A stretch of DNA of 64,000 bases from Companilactobacillus kedongensis (GTDB taxonomy: Bacteria; Bacillota; Bacilli; Lactobacillales; Lactobacillaceae). The stretch spans positions 1-64,000 of the forward strand of contig NZ_RHOR01000001.1 in NCBI RefSeq assembly GCF_003946625.1. The letters are read 5' to 3'. The position numbers and the translations under genes were made by a program. Positions 17,312 to 27,187 of this stretch are shown in pieces (positions within the stretch are counted from its first letter, which is position 1; each line of letters opens with the position of its first letter). Below the pieces are notes generated by a model. The model was not told the DNA's origin. It searched no databases and was given only the letters and a program-made list of their open reading frames with translations.

Positions 17312-19519
17312 ATGTTAGATATTAGAGAAAATGTACTGGATACATTAAACGAAATTCCAGTCGAAAAAAGATCTGGAGAGAAGACAAAATTTTATGCTTA
17401 CAAAATCGATTTTGTCTTAAATAAATTGATCGATGATGCAAGTTTGGTCAATCAAATAAAACAAGATATCGTCACCGAATACCAAGATTCAACATTGATC
17501 GAAACAGCTGAATTGCATCAATTGATTGTTGACCTGATGAATAAATATAAGTTGACGACTCAAGTTGACTTATATCAGGCTTATTTTGCGCGTGAAAGAG
17601 AGTCTTTTTCTGACGCCACAAACGTAGAGAAGAATATTAATAAACTCTTTGGTAACAATGAGGCCATTGTTCATGAAAATGCCAACAAGGATAGTAAAGT
17701 TTTTAATACGCAACGTGATCTTGAAGCTGGTGTGGCCAGTCGGGCCATCGGGTTAAAGATGTTGCCGGATCTAGTTGCCAAAGCCCATTTAAGGGGAGAT
17801 CTTCATTGGCATGATTTAGATTATTCACCAGTTACGCCGGAGACAAATTGCTGTTTGATCGACTTTGATGAAATGCTGACAAATGGCTTCAAGATCGGTA
17901 ATGCTTGGGTGTCTTCACCGCGTTCTATTCAAACGGCAACAGCTCAGATGTCACAGATAATTGCTAATGTTGCTTCATTGCAATACGGTGGTTGTTCAGC
18001 TAATAGGATCGACCAATTATTAGCGCCCTATGCACAGATCAATTATGAAAAACATCTTGCTGATGCTAAGAAATGGGTCAAAGATGATAAGCAGGATGAA
18101 TTTGCTCGCGAGAAAACTAAAAAAGATATTTACGATGCCATGCAAGCCTTGGAATATGAAATCAATACTTTGTATTCATCACAAGGTCAGACACCTTTTA
18201 CAACAATTAATTTTGGTTTAGGAACTAGTTGGATCGAACGTGAAATTCAAAAATCAATTTTGAAGATCCGTATCAAAGGATTGGGAAAGGAACATCGTAC
18301 GGCAATTTTTCCCAAGTTAACTTTTACAGTTAAAAGAGGCTTGAATTTAGCTCCAACAGATCCTAATTACGATATTAAAGAACTAGCCTTAGAGTGTTCA
18401 ACTAAGAGAATGTATCCTGATTTGTTGATGTATGACAAGATTGTTGAATTGACGGGTAGTTTTAAAACCCCAATGGGATGTCGTTCATTCTTACAAGGTT
18501 GGGAAGATGAAACTGGCAAAGAAGTTAATTCTGGACGGATGAATCTAGGTGTTGTTACGGTTAATTTACCAAGGATTGCTCTGGAATCAGCTGGAAATAA
18601 AGATTTATTCTGGGATATTTTTGAAGAGAAAATGGCTCTATGTCATGAAGCTCTAGAGTATCGGATTGAACGTACTAAAGAAGCTAAGCCAGAAAATGCG
18701 CCACTATTGTACATGTATGGGGCTTTTGGTAAACGTCTAAAAGAAAATGACAGTGTAGATGAACTATTTAAAGAACAACGGGCCACGGTCTCACTAGGAT
18801 ATATTGGTATTTACGAGGTTTGTACAGAATTTTTTGGTAAAGATTGGGAACATAATCAAGAAGCACATGATTTTGCGGAAAGTATTGTTAAAGCACTACA
18901 TGATAAATGTAGTGTTTGGGCAGAAGAGAGCGGTTATCATTACAGCCTGTATTCAACACCAGCTGAATCTTTGACTGATACATTTTGTCGAGATGATATT
19001 AAAAAATTCGGTCGCATTCCTGATATCACTGATAAAGAATATTACACAAATAGTTTCCACTATGATGTTAGAAAACATCCATCACCATTTGAGAAATTAT
19101 CATTTGAAGAAGTATTTCCTAAATATGCTTCTGGAGGTTTTATCCATTACTGCGAATATCCAAATCTTAAACAAAATCCTAAGGCACTAGAATCCGTATG
19201 GGATTGGGCCTATGACCATGTTGGATATTTGGGAACGAATACTTCCATCGACCAGTGTTTCAAATGTGGATTTAAAGGTGAATTCAAGGCAACAGCTAGG
19301 GGTTTTGTTTGCCCTGAATGTGGAAATCATGATCCTAAGTTTTGTGATGTTGTTAAAAGAACTTGTGGATATTTAGGAAATCCTCAACAGCGTCCAATGA
19401 TCCATGGACGTCACGTAGAAATTGCTTCAAGAAGAAAAAATATGACACCGGAGATGATCAAGAATGCCGCGAACTACCAGAGAACCAAACAATCCGACAC
19501 CCAAAGAGTGGATGGCTAA
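17312..19519 (+). CDS. nrdD: Anaerobic ribonucleoside-triphosphate reductase
   Basis: Class III glycyl-radical enzyme that reduces NTPs to dNTPs without oxygen. 735 residues from the ATG at 17312 (MLDIRENVLDTLNE); an in-frame ATG at 17234 would add 26 hydrophobic-leaning residues but has no ribosome-binding site, while AGAGG precedes the later one. C-terminal zinc site CFKCGFKGE..CPECGNHD, glycyl-radical loop RTCGYLGNP near residue 700, and active-site region TPMGCRSFLQGWED are present. It overlaps nrdG, its activase. Confidence 0.93.
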   Translation: MLDIRENVLDTLNEIPVEKRSGEKTKFYAYKIDFVLNKLIDDASLVNQIKQDIVTEYQDSTLIETAELHQLIVDLMNKYKLTTQVDLYQAYFARERESFSDATNVEKNINKLFGNNEAIVHENANKDSKVFNTQRDLEAGVASRAIGLKMLPDLVAKAHLRGDLHWHDLDYSPVTPETNCCLIDFDEMLTNGFKIGNAWVSSPRSIQTATAQMSQIIANVASLQYGGCSANRIDQLLAPYAQINYEKHLADAKKWVKDDKQDEFAREKTKKDIYDAMQALEYEINTLYSSQGQTPFTTINFGLGTSWIEREIQKSILKIRIKGLGKEHRTAIFPKLTFTVKRGLNLAPTDPNYDIKELALECSTKRMYPDLLMYDKIVELTGSFKTPMGCRSFLQGWEDETGKEVNSGRMNLGVVTVNLPRIALESAGNKDLFWDIFEEKMALCHEALEYRIERTKEAKPENAPLLYMYGAFGKRLKENDSVDELFKEQRATVSLGYIGIYEVCTEFFGKDWEHNQEAHDFAESIVKALHDKCSVWAEESGYHYSLYSTPAESLTDTFCRDDIKKFGRIPDITDKEYYTNSFHYDVRKHPSPFEKLSFEEVFPKYASGGFIHYCEYPNLKQNPKALESVWDWAYDHVGYLGTNTSIDQCFKCGFKGEFKATARGFVCPECGNHDPKFCDVVKRTCGYLGNPQQRPMIHGRHVEIASRRKNMTPEMIKNAANYQRTKQSDTQRVDG

Positions 19520-20045
19520 AGATTTAAGTCAGAAGCGAATTGCTGATTATAAGCCGTTCAATTTTGTTGATGGAGAAGGTGTTCGCTGTAGTCTTTATGT
19601 GAGTGGTTGTCTATTTAGATGTCCCGGTTGTTATAATGTAGCCGCCCAGGATTTTAGATATGGCAAGCCATATACCAAGGAATTGGAAGATCGGATCATT
19701 GAGGATCTAAGTCAAAGCTATGTTCAAGGACTTACTCTATTGGGTGGGGAACCATTTGTTAACACACAAGTGTGTCTGTCGCTGTGTAAAAGAGTTAGAA
19801 AAGAATTTGGACACAGTAAGGATATTTGGTCATGGACAGGATATTCATGGGATGAATTAATGAAGGAATCCGACGACAAGCTAGAATTATTATCTTTAGT
19901 AGATATTTTGATTGACGGTAGATTCTTACAAGCTAAAAAAGATTTAACATTACAATTTCGTGGAAGTTCTAATCAGCGCATAATTGATGTTCAAGAATCC
20001 TTAGCAGAAGATAAAGTTATTATTTGGAAAAATTTAGTTAAATAA
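19512..20045 (+). CDS. nrdG: Anaerobic ribonucleotide reductase activating protein
   Basis: Radical SAM enzyme that installs the glycyl radical on NrdD. 177 residues from the ATG at 19512, which overlaps the nrdD stop (ATGGCTAA) and suggests coupled translation; an in-frame ATG at 19464 inside nrdD is less likely. The [4Fe-4S] motif CLFRCPGC (CX3CX2C) near residue 34 follows FNFVDGEGVRCSLYVSG, and the SAM-binding LLGGEPF is present. Confidence 0.93.
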   Translation: MAKDLSQKRIADYKPFNFVDGEGVRCSLYVSGCLFRCPGCYNVAAQDFRYGKPYTKELEDRIIEDLSQSYVQGLTLLGGEPFVNTQVCLSLCKRVRKEFGHSKDIWSWTGYSWDELMKESDDKLELLSLVDILIDGRFLQAKKDLTLQFRGSSNQRIIDVQESLAEDKVIIWKNLVK

Positions 20046-20051
20046 AAGGAA

Positions 20052-20088
20052 AAACGGTCTTGAGTATTGAGCTCAAGACTGTTTTTTT
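20052..20088 (+). terminator. Terminator of nrdDG
   Basis: Hairpin ACGGTCTTGAG/CTCAAGACTGT followed by T7. Confidence 0.88.
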
Positions 20089-20125
20089 AGGTATAATCGG
20101 GAGTAGGGTCATCAGGAGGTTAACT

Positions 20126-21919
20126 ATGAATTCAGATAAGATCAAGCTCTATGGAACTTTAACCATAGGGGCGGTAGCGTTTGTATTGGAGTTCTTGTTT
20201 AAACTGCCAATCTATTCGCAATGGATCATCAGTATTTTAGGGTTGATTTTAGCCTTGATCATGTTAATTGATATGTTTAAGGTATTGAAAAATGGAGATT
20301 TCGGTGTCGATCTTTTAGCAATTACTGCAATTGTCGCTACAATCGTTCTCGGCCAATATTGGGCTGGTTGGGTCATTTTACTGATGCTCACAGGTGGAGA
20401 TAGTTTGGAAGAATATGCTGCTAATAAGGCTAAAAGTGAGCTAAAATCGCTTTTAGATAATGCTCCTTCATTTGCACACAAAATAACTTCACAAGGGATT
20501 CAAGATGTCGATATAGATGATGTTCAAGTTGGGGATAAATTGTTGATTCGTTCTAAAGAGCAAGTTCCCGTTGATGGTGCAGTATATGATGGTAAGTCAA
20601 ACGTTGATGAGTCTTCTTTGACAGGTGAATCGGTACCAGTTGATATTGGTGTTGGCTCAGAGGTCATGTCAGGTTCGATCAATGGCGAATATCCATTTAA
20701 AATGGAAGCTAAGAAAATTGCTGCTGACAGTGAATATCAGGCTATCGTTAAATTAGTTAAAGAGTCAGAATCTAATCCAGCACACTTTGTTAGATTAGCC
20801 GATCGTTATGCTTTGCCGTTTACAATCATTGCCTATGTGATTGCGGGACTCGCTTGGTACTTGTCTAAAGATCCAATCAGAATAGCCCAAGTATTAGTTG
20901 TTGCGTCGCCATGTCCATTGATATTGGCGGCTCCAATTGCCTTTGTATCAGGGATGAGTCGCACAAGTAGAAATGGTATCATCGTTAAATCAGGTACGGC
21001 TTTAGAAAAAATATCTTCAGCTAAAACAATTGCATTTGATAAAACAGGAACGATCACCAAAGGTAAATTAGTAGTTGATGATGCAATCATTAAGCCTGAC
21101 TTCGATGAAACTACGGTTTTAACTTATGCAGCTTCGCTAGAAGAAAATTCCAGTCATATTATGGCGCAAACGGTTGTCAATTATGCAATAGAAAGAGGAT
21201 TGAAACTTAAAAAAGCTGATAAGATCAAAGAATATACTGCTCAAGGTATCGTCGGATTTATTGATGGACATTATGTTAAAGTTGGTCAAGAAAAGTTTGT
21301 CACTGAAGAAGAAGTAGATCAGGTCAAAGGGTCTGGCGTATATGTTTCAATTGATAGCAAATATGCTGGAGTGTTTAGTTTGCTCGATCAAGTTAGACCA
21401 GAAGCCGCTTCAACTATTCAAAAGTTAAAGGATTTTGGCCTAAAAAATATTCTCTTAATAACGGGTGACAAAAAAGAGACAACCGCAAAGGTTGCCTCTC
21501 AAGTGGGTATAACACAAACTTATCCAGAAAGTTTACCTAATGATAAAGTTAAAATCATTAAAGGTATTAAGGAACATCCAACTATAATGGTTGGTGATGG
21601 TGTAAATGATGCTCCAGCACTAGCTTTAGCTGATGCTGGTATCGCGATGGGGTACCAAGGTGCAAATGCCGCCAGTGAGTCAGCTGATGCAGTTATTCTG
21701 CAAGATGATTTTGGTAAAGTGGCACAGGTCGTTAAAATCTCACGTGATACGTTGAAGGTAGCTAAAGAAGCAGTTTTGATCGGTATCTTTATCTGTATCG
21801 TGCTGATGGTCATTGCCGGATTTGGGCTTATACCAACCATTATCGGAGCATTACTTCAAGAAGTGGTTGATACAGTTACGATCCTCTATGCTTTGAGAGC
21901 TAGAAGTGATCGACTATAA
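20126..21919 (+). CDS. Heavy-metal P1B-type ATPase with SPC motif
   Basis: 597 residues from the ATG at 20126, which has AGGAGG 6 nt upstream; the longer frame from 20060 starts inside the nrdDG terminator. About six helices, no N-terminal metal-binding domain. Core motifs: ESSLTGESVPVD, phosphorylation loop FDKTGTITKG, and GDGVNDAPALALADAG. The metal-site helix reads ASPCPLILAAP, that is SPC rather than the CPC of copper/zinc/cadmium pumps. SPC is typical of the P1B-4 group (cobalt, iron, zinc). The substrate is therefore uncertain. Its last 6 nt overlap the convergent mpg gene. Confidence 0.85.
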   Translation: MNSDKIKLYGTLTIGAVAFVLEFLFKLPIYSQWIISILGLILALIMLIDMFKVLKNGDFGVDLLAITAIVATIVLGQYWAGWVILLMLTGGDSLEEYAANKAKSELKSLLDNAPSFAHKITSQGIQDVDIDDVQVGDKLLIRSKEQVPVDGAVYDGKSNVDESSLTGESVPVDIGVGSEVMSGSINGEYPFKMEAKKIAADSEYQAIVKLVKESESNPAHFVRLADRYALPFTIIAYVIAGLAWYLSKDPIRIAQVLVVASPCPLILAAPIAFVSGMSRTSRNGIIVKSGTALEKISSAKTIAFDKTGTITKGKLVVDDAIIKPDFDETTVLTYAASLEENSSHIMAQTVVNYAIERGLKLKKADKIKEYTAQGIVGFIDGHYVKVGQEKFVTEEEVDQVKGSGVYVSIDSKYAGVFSLLDQVRPEAASTIQKLKDFGLKNILLITGDKKETTAKVASQVGITQTYPESLPNDKVKIIKGIKEHPTIMVGDGVNDAPALALADAGIAMGYQGANAASESADAVILQDDFGKVAQVVKISRDTLKVAKEAVLIGIFICIVLMVIAGFGLIPTIIGALLQEVVDTVTILYALRARSDRL

Positions 21920-22537
21920 CCAACCATAGGTATCAAGATTCATATCACGTTTATACATTTTGGAAACATAAGGGTTTCCTTCAACAATAAAACGCATTTC
22001 TTTAGAAGTCCATGGCTCTTTATTTGGGACACCGATCCTTGGTGTGGCCAAAATATTTTGAGGAGTCTGGACTTTTTCTTTGGAAAAAACAAAGTTATCC
22101 GAATTTAATAAGGTACCAGATAAAGTTTTGTCACGAATTCCAAAAGCTCTGATCCATTTAGCCGGTCCATTTGAAACATCGAAGCCAGTTTTTTTACGAT
22201 TTTTTTCCATCAAATCTATGCCTTCAATGGGTTGTAATCCACGAATCAAGATACCATTTGGAACGCCTTTTTTCTGAATACTGATATCCATATCGAGCCA
22301 ACTATGGATCGAATAAATATAAATCGTACCACCATCTTGGTAAAGTGGGTCATTTGCAGGAGTGTGCCGACCGTTGTAGGAATGGGCTGCCTTGTCTATT
22401 TCTCCCAAATAGGCTTCTGTTTCCACGATGATTCCTGAAAATTTTCCTTGTTCTGAATTGTATGTAAAAGTATGTCCCAGCATCTCTTTTGCAATATCCA
22501 TTGTTTCTCCATTTTCAAAAAAATCCTTTATATTCAA
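21914..22537 (-). CDS. mpg: DNA-3-methyladenine glycosylase (AAG/MPG family)
   Basis: Base-excision repair enzyme that removes alkylated purines. 207 residues, the usual length of bacterial AAG. Catalytic and binding motifs: GIIVETEAYLGEIDKAAHSY, NGRHTPANDPLY, GTIYIYSIH and RGLQPIEGIDLM. GGAGG precedes the ATG. It converges on the P-type ATPase with a 6-nt overlap. Confidence 0.93.
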   Translation of the reverse strand: MNIKDFFENGETMDIAKEMLGHTFTYNSEQGKFSGIIVETEAYLGEIDKAAHSYNGRHTPANDPLYQDGGTIYIYSIHSWLDMDISIQKKGVPNGILIRGLQPIEGIDLMEKNRKKTGFDVSNGPAKWIRAFGIRDKTLSGTLLNSDNFVFSKEKVQTPQNILATPRIGVPNKEPWTSKEMRFIVEGNPYVSKMYKRDMNLDTYGWL

Positions 22538-22580
22538 TATCTGCCTCCACTAACTTTTTTACAAAAACTTTAAAAAGGGC

Positions 22581-22609
22581 TTGCCACACCTTTATAGTTA
22601 ATATATAAT
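22581..22609 (+). promoter_or_regulatory. Promoter of the tRNA-Glu/tRNA-Val pair
   Basis: TTGCCA (22581-22586), 17-nt spacer and a consensus TATAAT (22604-22609), about 32 nt before tRNA-Glu. Confidence 0.8.
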
Positions 22610-22641
22610 ATTTTTTGTGCTTGAGAAAGACATAATTAAAT

Positions 22642-22713
22642 GACCCGTTGGTCAAGTGGTTAAGACACCGCCCTTTCACGGCGGTAACATGGGTTCAAAT
22701 CCCGTACGGGTCA
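22642..22713 (+). tRNA. tRNA-Glu (anticodon TTC)
   Basis: 72-nt cloverleaf with acceptor arms GACCCGT/ACGGGTC, anticodon loop CCTTTCAC (TTC) between CCGCC/GGCGG-type arms, and GGTTCAAATCC in the T-arm. Confidence 0.96.
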
Positions 22714-22722
22714 CTTTTATTT

Positions 22723-22795
22723 GGAGGATTAGCTCAGCTGGGAGAGCATCTGCCTTACAAGCAGGAGGTCACAGGTTCGATCCCTGTATCCTCCA
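22723..22795 (+). tRNA. tRNA-Val (anticodon TAC)
   Basis: 73-nt cloverleaf with acceptor arms GGAGGAT/ATCCTCC, anticodon TAC in TGCCTTACAAGCA, and T-arm ACAGGTTCGATCCCTGT. Confidence 0.96.
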
Positions 22796-22810
22796 TCAAA
22801 TAAAACATTT

Positions 22811-22838
22811 TAGCTAGGACGTGTTCCTAGCTTTTTTT
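22811..22838 (+). terminator. Terminator of the tRNA pair
   Basis: Hairpin AGCTAGGA/TCCTAGCT followed by T7. Confidence 0.88.
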
Positions 22839-22908
22839 GTGCTCTAAATAAAGTATGACTTGATCCACAATACTATGTTAATTACTACGACAATGTTTTT
22901 GGATATAT

Positions 22909-22943
22909 AAAAACGGGAGCTGGATCGCATCCAACACCCGTTT
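22909..22943 (-). terminator. Terminator of the membrane protein at 22948
   Basis: Minus-strand hairpin AAACGGGtgttGGAT/ATCCagctCCCGTTT followed by TT. Confidence 0.75.
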
Positions 22944-22947
22944 GTTT

Positions 22948-23613
22948 CTATATTAATAGAAGAATATTTCCAATCAAGCGATAAACTAAGTTTGAAAATG
23001 AAATGTGCCTGAATTCTTTTAATAATGTTGCAGCAATGACAAAAATGACGATCGTTACGGCGGTGATGATATTGATATATCCCAGTAGGAAGAGAATCAA
23101 TGTTAATCCTGCTAAGGTTATTAGTTGAATGAAATCAGCGGTTTCACCTTCAAAGTAGGCAATTAAGATAGTAGCAATATTAACTAATAGTAATGGCACT
23201 ACGAAATTTACGGAAATAAAATGTGCATATGTATAGGCAATAGCAATCGAAGTGAAACTTGGAATTATGAAATTGTCGATCAATGTTTCTAAAATCTGAT
23301 ATCTCTTGGAAATGTATTTGGTCAAATATAAGAAGACCAATTGTACAAATACCAAAATGATCACATTGATATTTAAGGTCCGATACGAAATGAATGCCAG
23401 AATAAAGAAGCAGACACTATAGAGGCCATTAAAATAGAAATTCGGTTTCAATGTACGAACATATTCTTTGTAGAAGGCAATCATGGCGACCATAACTAAC
23501 AGGTAAAAGTTAATTGAATAGTTATTCAAACTATGTGTAAATAAAAAGCTGATGGGGAAAATATGATAGCTGATAAACTCCAGCAGAGCAACGATTAATT
23601 TGCGATTATTCAT
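22948..23613 (-). CDS. Hypothetical integral membrane protein
   Basis: 221 residues, almost entirely hydrophobic, about seven or eight helices separated by short loops (for example YKEYVRTLKPNFYFNG, YISKRYQILETL, FEGETADF). AAAGGAG precedes the ATG. I recognise no family motif. It is a single-gene unit between the tRNA genes and the metK leader, transcribed away from metK and ending at its own hairpin. Function unknown. Confidence 0.7.
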   Translation of the reverse strand: MNNRKLIVALLEFISYHIFPISFLFTHSLNNYSINFYLLVMVAMIAFYKEYVRTLKPNFYFNGLYSVCFFILAFISYRTLNINVIILVFVQLVFLYLTKYISKRYQILETLIDNFIIPSFTSIAIAYTYAHFISVNFVVPLLLVNIATILIAYFEGETADFIQLITLAGLTLILFLLGYINIITAVTIVIFVIAATLLKEFRHISFSNLVYRLIGNILLLI

Positions 23614-23710
23614 AGAGACTCCTTTACGTATAAAGACATATTAGTGTAGAAAAACTTTCACGTCAATTCAACTTTTTCCTGAAAGTGTGGAAAAGATGTG
23701 TTAACCTATT

Positions 23711-23790
23711 AAGAGGTTCCTGATGGGATCCTTTTTTTATTTCTGGGAAACTGGATAAAAGGAGAAGCCCTGTAACCGAAAGGTGGAAAA
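23711..23790 (+). promoter_or_regulatory. SMK box (SAM-III) riboswitch of metK
   Basis: The leader ends with AAGCCCTGTAACCGAAAGGTGG directly before the metK ATG (motif at about 23765-23786), and an upstream AGAGGTTCC (23713-23721) can pair around it. GTAACCGAAAGG with the Shine-Dalgarno embedded in it is the hallmark of the translational SAM-III/SMK switch found before metK in Lactobacillales. SAM binding would hide AAGGTGG and stop translation. A weak hairpin with T7 at 23713-23737 lies inside the element. Confidence 0.75.
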
Positions 23791-23793
23791 AAT

Positions 23794-24990
23794 ATGTCAA
23801 AGAATTACTTATTTACTTCTGAATCAGTTTCAGAAGGACATCCTGATAAAGTTGCTGATCAAATCAGTGATTCAATTCTCGATGCTATCCTAGAAAAGGA
23901 TAAAAACGCTCGTGTGGCCTGCGAAACGACTGTTACTACTGGTTTAGTATTGGTTGTTGGTGAAATATCAACTAGCGCTTACGTTGATATTCAGAGTGTC
24001 GTTCGTAATACAATCAAAGAAATTGGTTACGACGGAACAAATCCAGGCTTTGACGGTAATAGTTGTGCCGTCCTTGTTGCTTTAGATGAGCAATCTCCTG
24101 ATATCGCCCAAGGTGTTGATGATGCGCTTGAAAAGCGTGGAAATGATACAGATTACGATCCATTGGATCAAATTGGTGCCGGAGATCAAGGTTTTGTATT
24201 CGGTTTTGCTACAAACGAAACTAAAGAATACATGCCATTACCAATTTCTTTAGCACACAAGTTAATGCGTAAAACAGCTGAAGTTAGAAAAAATAATACG
24301 ATCGATTACTTGATGCCTGACGCTAAGTCACAAGTAACGATCGAATATGATGAAAACGATAAGCCAGTTCGTGTTGATACAATCGTTTTGAGTACTCAAC
24401 ACAAAGAAGAGGCAACTCTTGAACAAGTTCAAAAGGATATCAAAAAATACGTTATCGATGAAGTCGTACCAAAGAACTTGATCGACGATAATACTAAGTT
24501 TTTGATCAACCCAACAGGACGTTTTGTTATTGGTGGACCAGAAGGAGATTCTGGTTTAACTGGTAGAAAAGTTATCGTTGATACTTACGGTGGCTTTGCT
24601 CGTCACGGTGGTGGTGCCTTTTCAGGTAAAGATGCTACTAAGGTTGACCGTTCGGCAAGTTATGCGGCAAGATACATTGCCAAAAACTTAGTTGCTGCTG
24701 GTATTGCTGAAAAGTGTGAGATTCAAATTGCTTATGCTATCGGTGTTGCTAGACCAGTTTCAATTCACGTTGATACTTTTGGAACAAGTGATTATGCTGA
24801 AGAGCAAATTGTTGCATGTATCAATAAGAATTTCGATTTAAGACCATTAGGTATCATTAAGATGCTTGATTTACAAAGACCAATTTATAAGAAGACGGCC
24901 GCATACGGTCACTTCGGACGTACAGATATTGACCTTCCATGGGAAAAACTTGATAAGATTGATGATATCAAGAGTTTTCTACAGGATTAG
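23794..24990 (+). CDS. metK: S-adenosylmethionine synthetase
   Basis: Makes SAM from methionine and ATP. 398 residues, standard length. Motifs: [19 protein letters not shown] at the N-terminus, the hexapeptide [17 protein letters not shown] and the P-loop-like [16 protein letters not shown]. It is controlled by the SMK-type leader, consistent with feedback by its product. Confidence 0.97.
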   Translation: MSKNYLFTSESVSEGHPDKVADQISDSILDAILEKDKNARVACETTVTTGLVLVVGEISTSAYVDIQSVVRNTIKEIGYDGTNPGFDGNSCAVLVALDEQSPDIAQGVDDALEKRGNDTDYDPLDQIGAGDQGFVFGFATNETKEYMPLPISLAHKLMRKTAEVRKNNTIDYLMPDAKSQVTIEYDENDKPVRVDTIVLSTQHKEEATLEQVQKDIKKYVIDEVVPKNLIDDNTKFLINPTGRFVIGGPEGDSGLTGRKVIVDTYGGFARHGGGAFSGKDATKVDRSASYAARYIAKNLVAAGIAEKCEIQIAYAIGVARPVSIHVDTFGTSDYAEEQIVACINKNFDLRPLGIIKMLDLQRPIYKKTAAYGHFGRTDIDLPWEKLDKIDDIKSFLQD

Positions 24991-25001
24991 TCGGTGATTA
25001 C

Positions 25002-25049
25002 AGAGGCGTTCTTTAAAGATATTCTCTTTAAAGAATCCTCTTTTTTTTT
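25002..25049 (+). terminator. Terminator of metK
   Basis: Long hairpin AGAGGcgTTCTTTAAAGA/TCTTTAAAGAAtCCTCT followed by T9. Confidence 0.88.
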
Positions 25050-25060
25050 GGAGGAAATTA

Positions 25061-26536
25061 ATGGAAAAGAAACAATCGCATGTTTTAGTAGTTACAATTG
25101 CTGTCTTTATAGCGACATTTATGACAGCAATCGAGGGAACTATCGTATCTACAGCCATGCCGACAATTATTGGAAGTCTGCATGGTGTTAGCTTGATGAA
25201 TTGGGTTTTCTCAATTTATTTATTGATGACGGCTGTGGCAACACCAATTTATGGGAAATTGTCAGATATCGTTGGACGAAAACCCATCTTTATTTTGGGA
25301 CTTATTATATTTGTTGTTGGATCAACACTTTGTAGTGTATCTAATTCAATGCTGACTTTAATTCTAGCTCGTGCTGTACAAGGTATTGGGTCTGGTGCTA
25401 TTCAACCTTTGACCTTTACAATTATTGCTGATATTTATCCTTTGGAAAAAAGAGCCCGTGTTTTAGGATTGAACGGTTCATCTTGGGGAATAGCTGCTGT
25501 TATTGCACCGTTATTAGGTGGATTCATTGTTGAAAAATTAAGCTGGCATTGGGTCTTTTTGATCAACTTGCCAGTTGGATTGATCACGATTACTTTGATC
25601 TGGTTATTCTTTAAAGAAGAAAAGAAAGAGCATGACAAAATTAAGATCGACTATACCGGAACAATATTATTAGTTGCTGTTTTGCTGCCATTGATGCTTG
25701 CTCTTCAAAATATCGGAACTGGATCAGCCTTTATTCCATTAGGCTTGACTGCAATTTCAATTATTGCCGTAATTTTATTTATCGTGATTGAAAAACGTGT
25801 TGCAGACCCGATTTTGCCACTGAATTTATTTACTAATAAGACCTTTGTTATTCAAAATGTTATTGCCTTGTTAGTTAGTGGGTTCTTGATCGGTTTTGAA
25901 GCTTATATTCCAACTTGGATGCAGGGAATATTAGGCTTGAGTCCATCAATGGGTGGATTTGCCGTTACGCCAAGTTCAATTGTTTGGATATTTGGATCAT
26001 TCTGGGCTGGTCATTTGATCAAAAAAATGGCACCCAATCGGATCATTTACATTAGTTTATTCTTCCTATTAATAGCAGGTAGTGCTTTGATAATGGCTAC
26101 TGTAACTTCACCATTTGCTTACTTCTGTGCTTTGGCAGCAGTTGCAGGTTTAGGTTTTGGATTAACTATCACGACTACGACTGTTACCGCACAGACAGTT
26201 GTGCCACCTGAAAATGTTGGTGTAGCAACTAGTTTTAACACGTTACTTAGAACTATCGGACAATCAATGATGGTTTCTATCTGTGGAGTGGTTTTGAATA
26301 CCGCTTTAGCTAAAGGCGCGGCTGAGAATAAAAAAATAACCGTCGATATGATGAATCAATTAATTGATCCACAAACCGCCAGTCAGTTGCCAGTTGAGTT
26401 ATTGCCTAAGATGAGACAGATTCTGTTCTCAGGTCTACATAATATTTATATTGCTTCAATTGTTTTATTACTCATCGCTTTGCTTATTAATATGTTTGAA
26501 CTTAAAAACAAGCAAATTTTGGGAGAAGAGAAATAA
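25061..26536 (+). CDS. MFS drug exporter, DHA2 (14-helix) family
   Basis: 491 residues, about 14 helices. Motif A GKLSDIVGRKPIF follows helix 2, motif D1-like FMTAIEGTIVSTAMPTI is in helix 1, and the helix 4-5 region has ARAVQGIGSGAIQPL and the GSSWGIAAVIAPLLGG antiporter motif C pattern. Such proteins export drugs with proton exchange. GGAGG lies 7 nt before the ATG. Its 3' end overlaps the convergent PAP2 gene by 69 nt. The substrate is unknown. Confidence 0.88.
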   Translation: MEKKQSHVLVVTIAVFIATFMTAIEGTIVSTAMPTIIGSLHGVSLMNWVFSIYLLMTAVATPIYGKLSDIVGRKPIFILGLIIFVVGSTLCSVSNSMLTLILARAVQGIGSGAIQPLTFTIIADIYPLEKRARVLGLNGSSWGIAAVIAPLLGGFIVEKLSWHWVFLINLPVGLITITLIWLFFKEEKKEHDKIKIDYTGTILLVAVLLPLMLALQNIGTGSAFIPLGLTAISIIAVILFIVIEKRVADPILPLNLFTNKTFVIQNVIALLVSGFLIGFEAYIPTWMQGILGLSPSMGGFAVTPSSIVWIFGSFWAGHLIKKMAPNRIIYISLFFLLIAGSALIMATVTSPFAYFCALAAVAGLGFGLTITTTTVTAQTVVPPENVGVATSFNTLLRTIGQSMMVSICGVVLNTALAKGAAENKKITVDMMNQLIDPQTASQLPVELLPKMRQILFSGLHNIYIASIVLLLIALLINMFELKNKQILGEEK

Positions 26537-27127
26537 CGTAGTAAAAGTGACGATGGTAGCAGCTAGTAAGTAACCACCAATAACGTCACTGGGATAGTGC
26601 ACACCTAAAAAGATTCTGCTGTATCCGATCAGCACCGTCATAGCAAGGCAACTTATTCCAATTAGTACCCGTAATTTTAGATTTTTAAAAACAAACCATG
26701 CTATAATAAAGAGCGTTATATACAATGCGAATGCACTAGCTGAATGTCCACTGGGATAGCTAAATCCTCCAGCGTAAACAAAGTGATGATGGCTGGGACG
26801 TTCACGTTCAACTAAATGTTTTATAATAGTGTTAGTAGATGTTACGAGTATTTTATTAATGATCAAAAAAGTTGCTGCATAATAATAACGCTTCCAAAGT
26901 AAGATAAAAACAAAAATGATCACAATCGCGATTGTTTGATTAGTATCTCCGAGGAAGGTTATCCCCTTAAAGAATTTCAGGGACCAAACTGAATGATGAT
27001 ATATCTCTGAAATTATAGAGCTATCAAACAGTTTGATAGGGGATGTTTGAAGTATTACGTTGATACTCCAAATTATGAATGCAATTAGCAAAAAAATGTT
27101 AAAAGTTACTTTTTGGGAAGTTTTCAT
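26468..27127 (-). CDS. PAP2 family membrane phosphatase
   Basis: 219 residues from the ATG at 27127 (MKTSQKVTF), which has AAAGGA upstream; the longer frame to 27208 lacks one. About six helices. All three PAP2 motifs are visible: KHLVERERPSH, YPSGHSASAF and SRIFLGVHYPSDVIGG. Likely dephosphorylates a lipid phosphate such as undecaprenyl diphosphate or phosphatidate; which one cannot be decided. Its 3' end overlaps the MFS exporter's end by 69 nt. Confidence 0.88.
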   Translation of the reverse strand: MKTSQKVTFNIFLLIAFIIWSINVILQTSPIKLFDSSIISEIYHHSVWSLKFFKGITFLGDTNQTIAIVIIFVFILLWKRYYYAATFLIINKILVTSTNTIIKHLVERERPSHHHFVYAGGFSYPSGHSASAFALYITLFIIAWFVFKNLKLRVLIGISCLAMTVLIGYSRIFLGVHYPSDVIGGYLLAATIVTFTTLFLFSQNLLVFKFKHINKQSDE

Positions 27128-27187
27128 TGATAGAGTCCTTTGGTATCTATTTATTTTGCAGTTCGATATACGGGGGTACAGATTATT

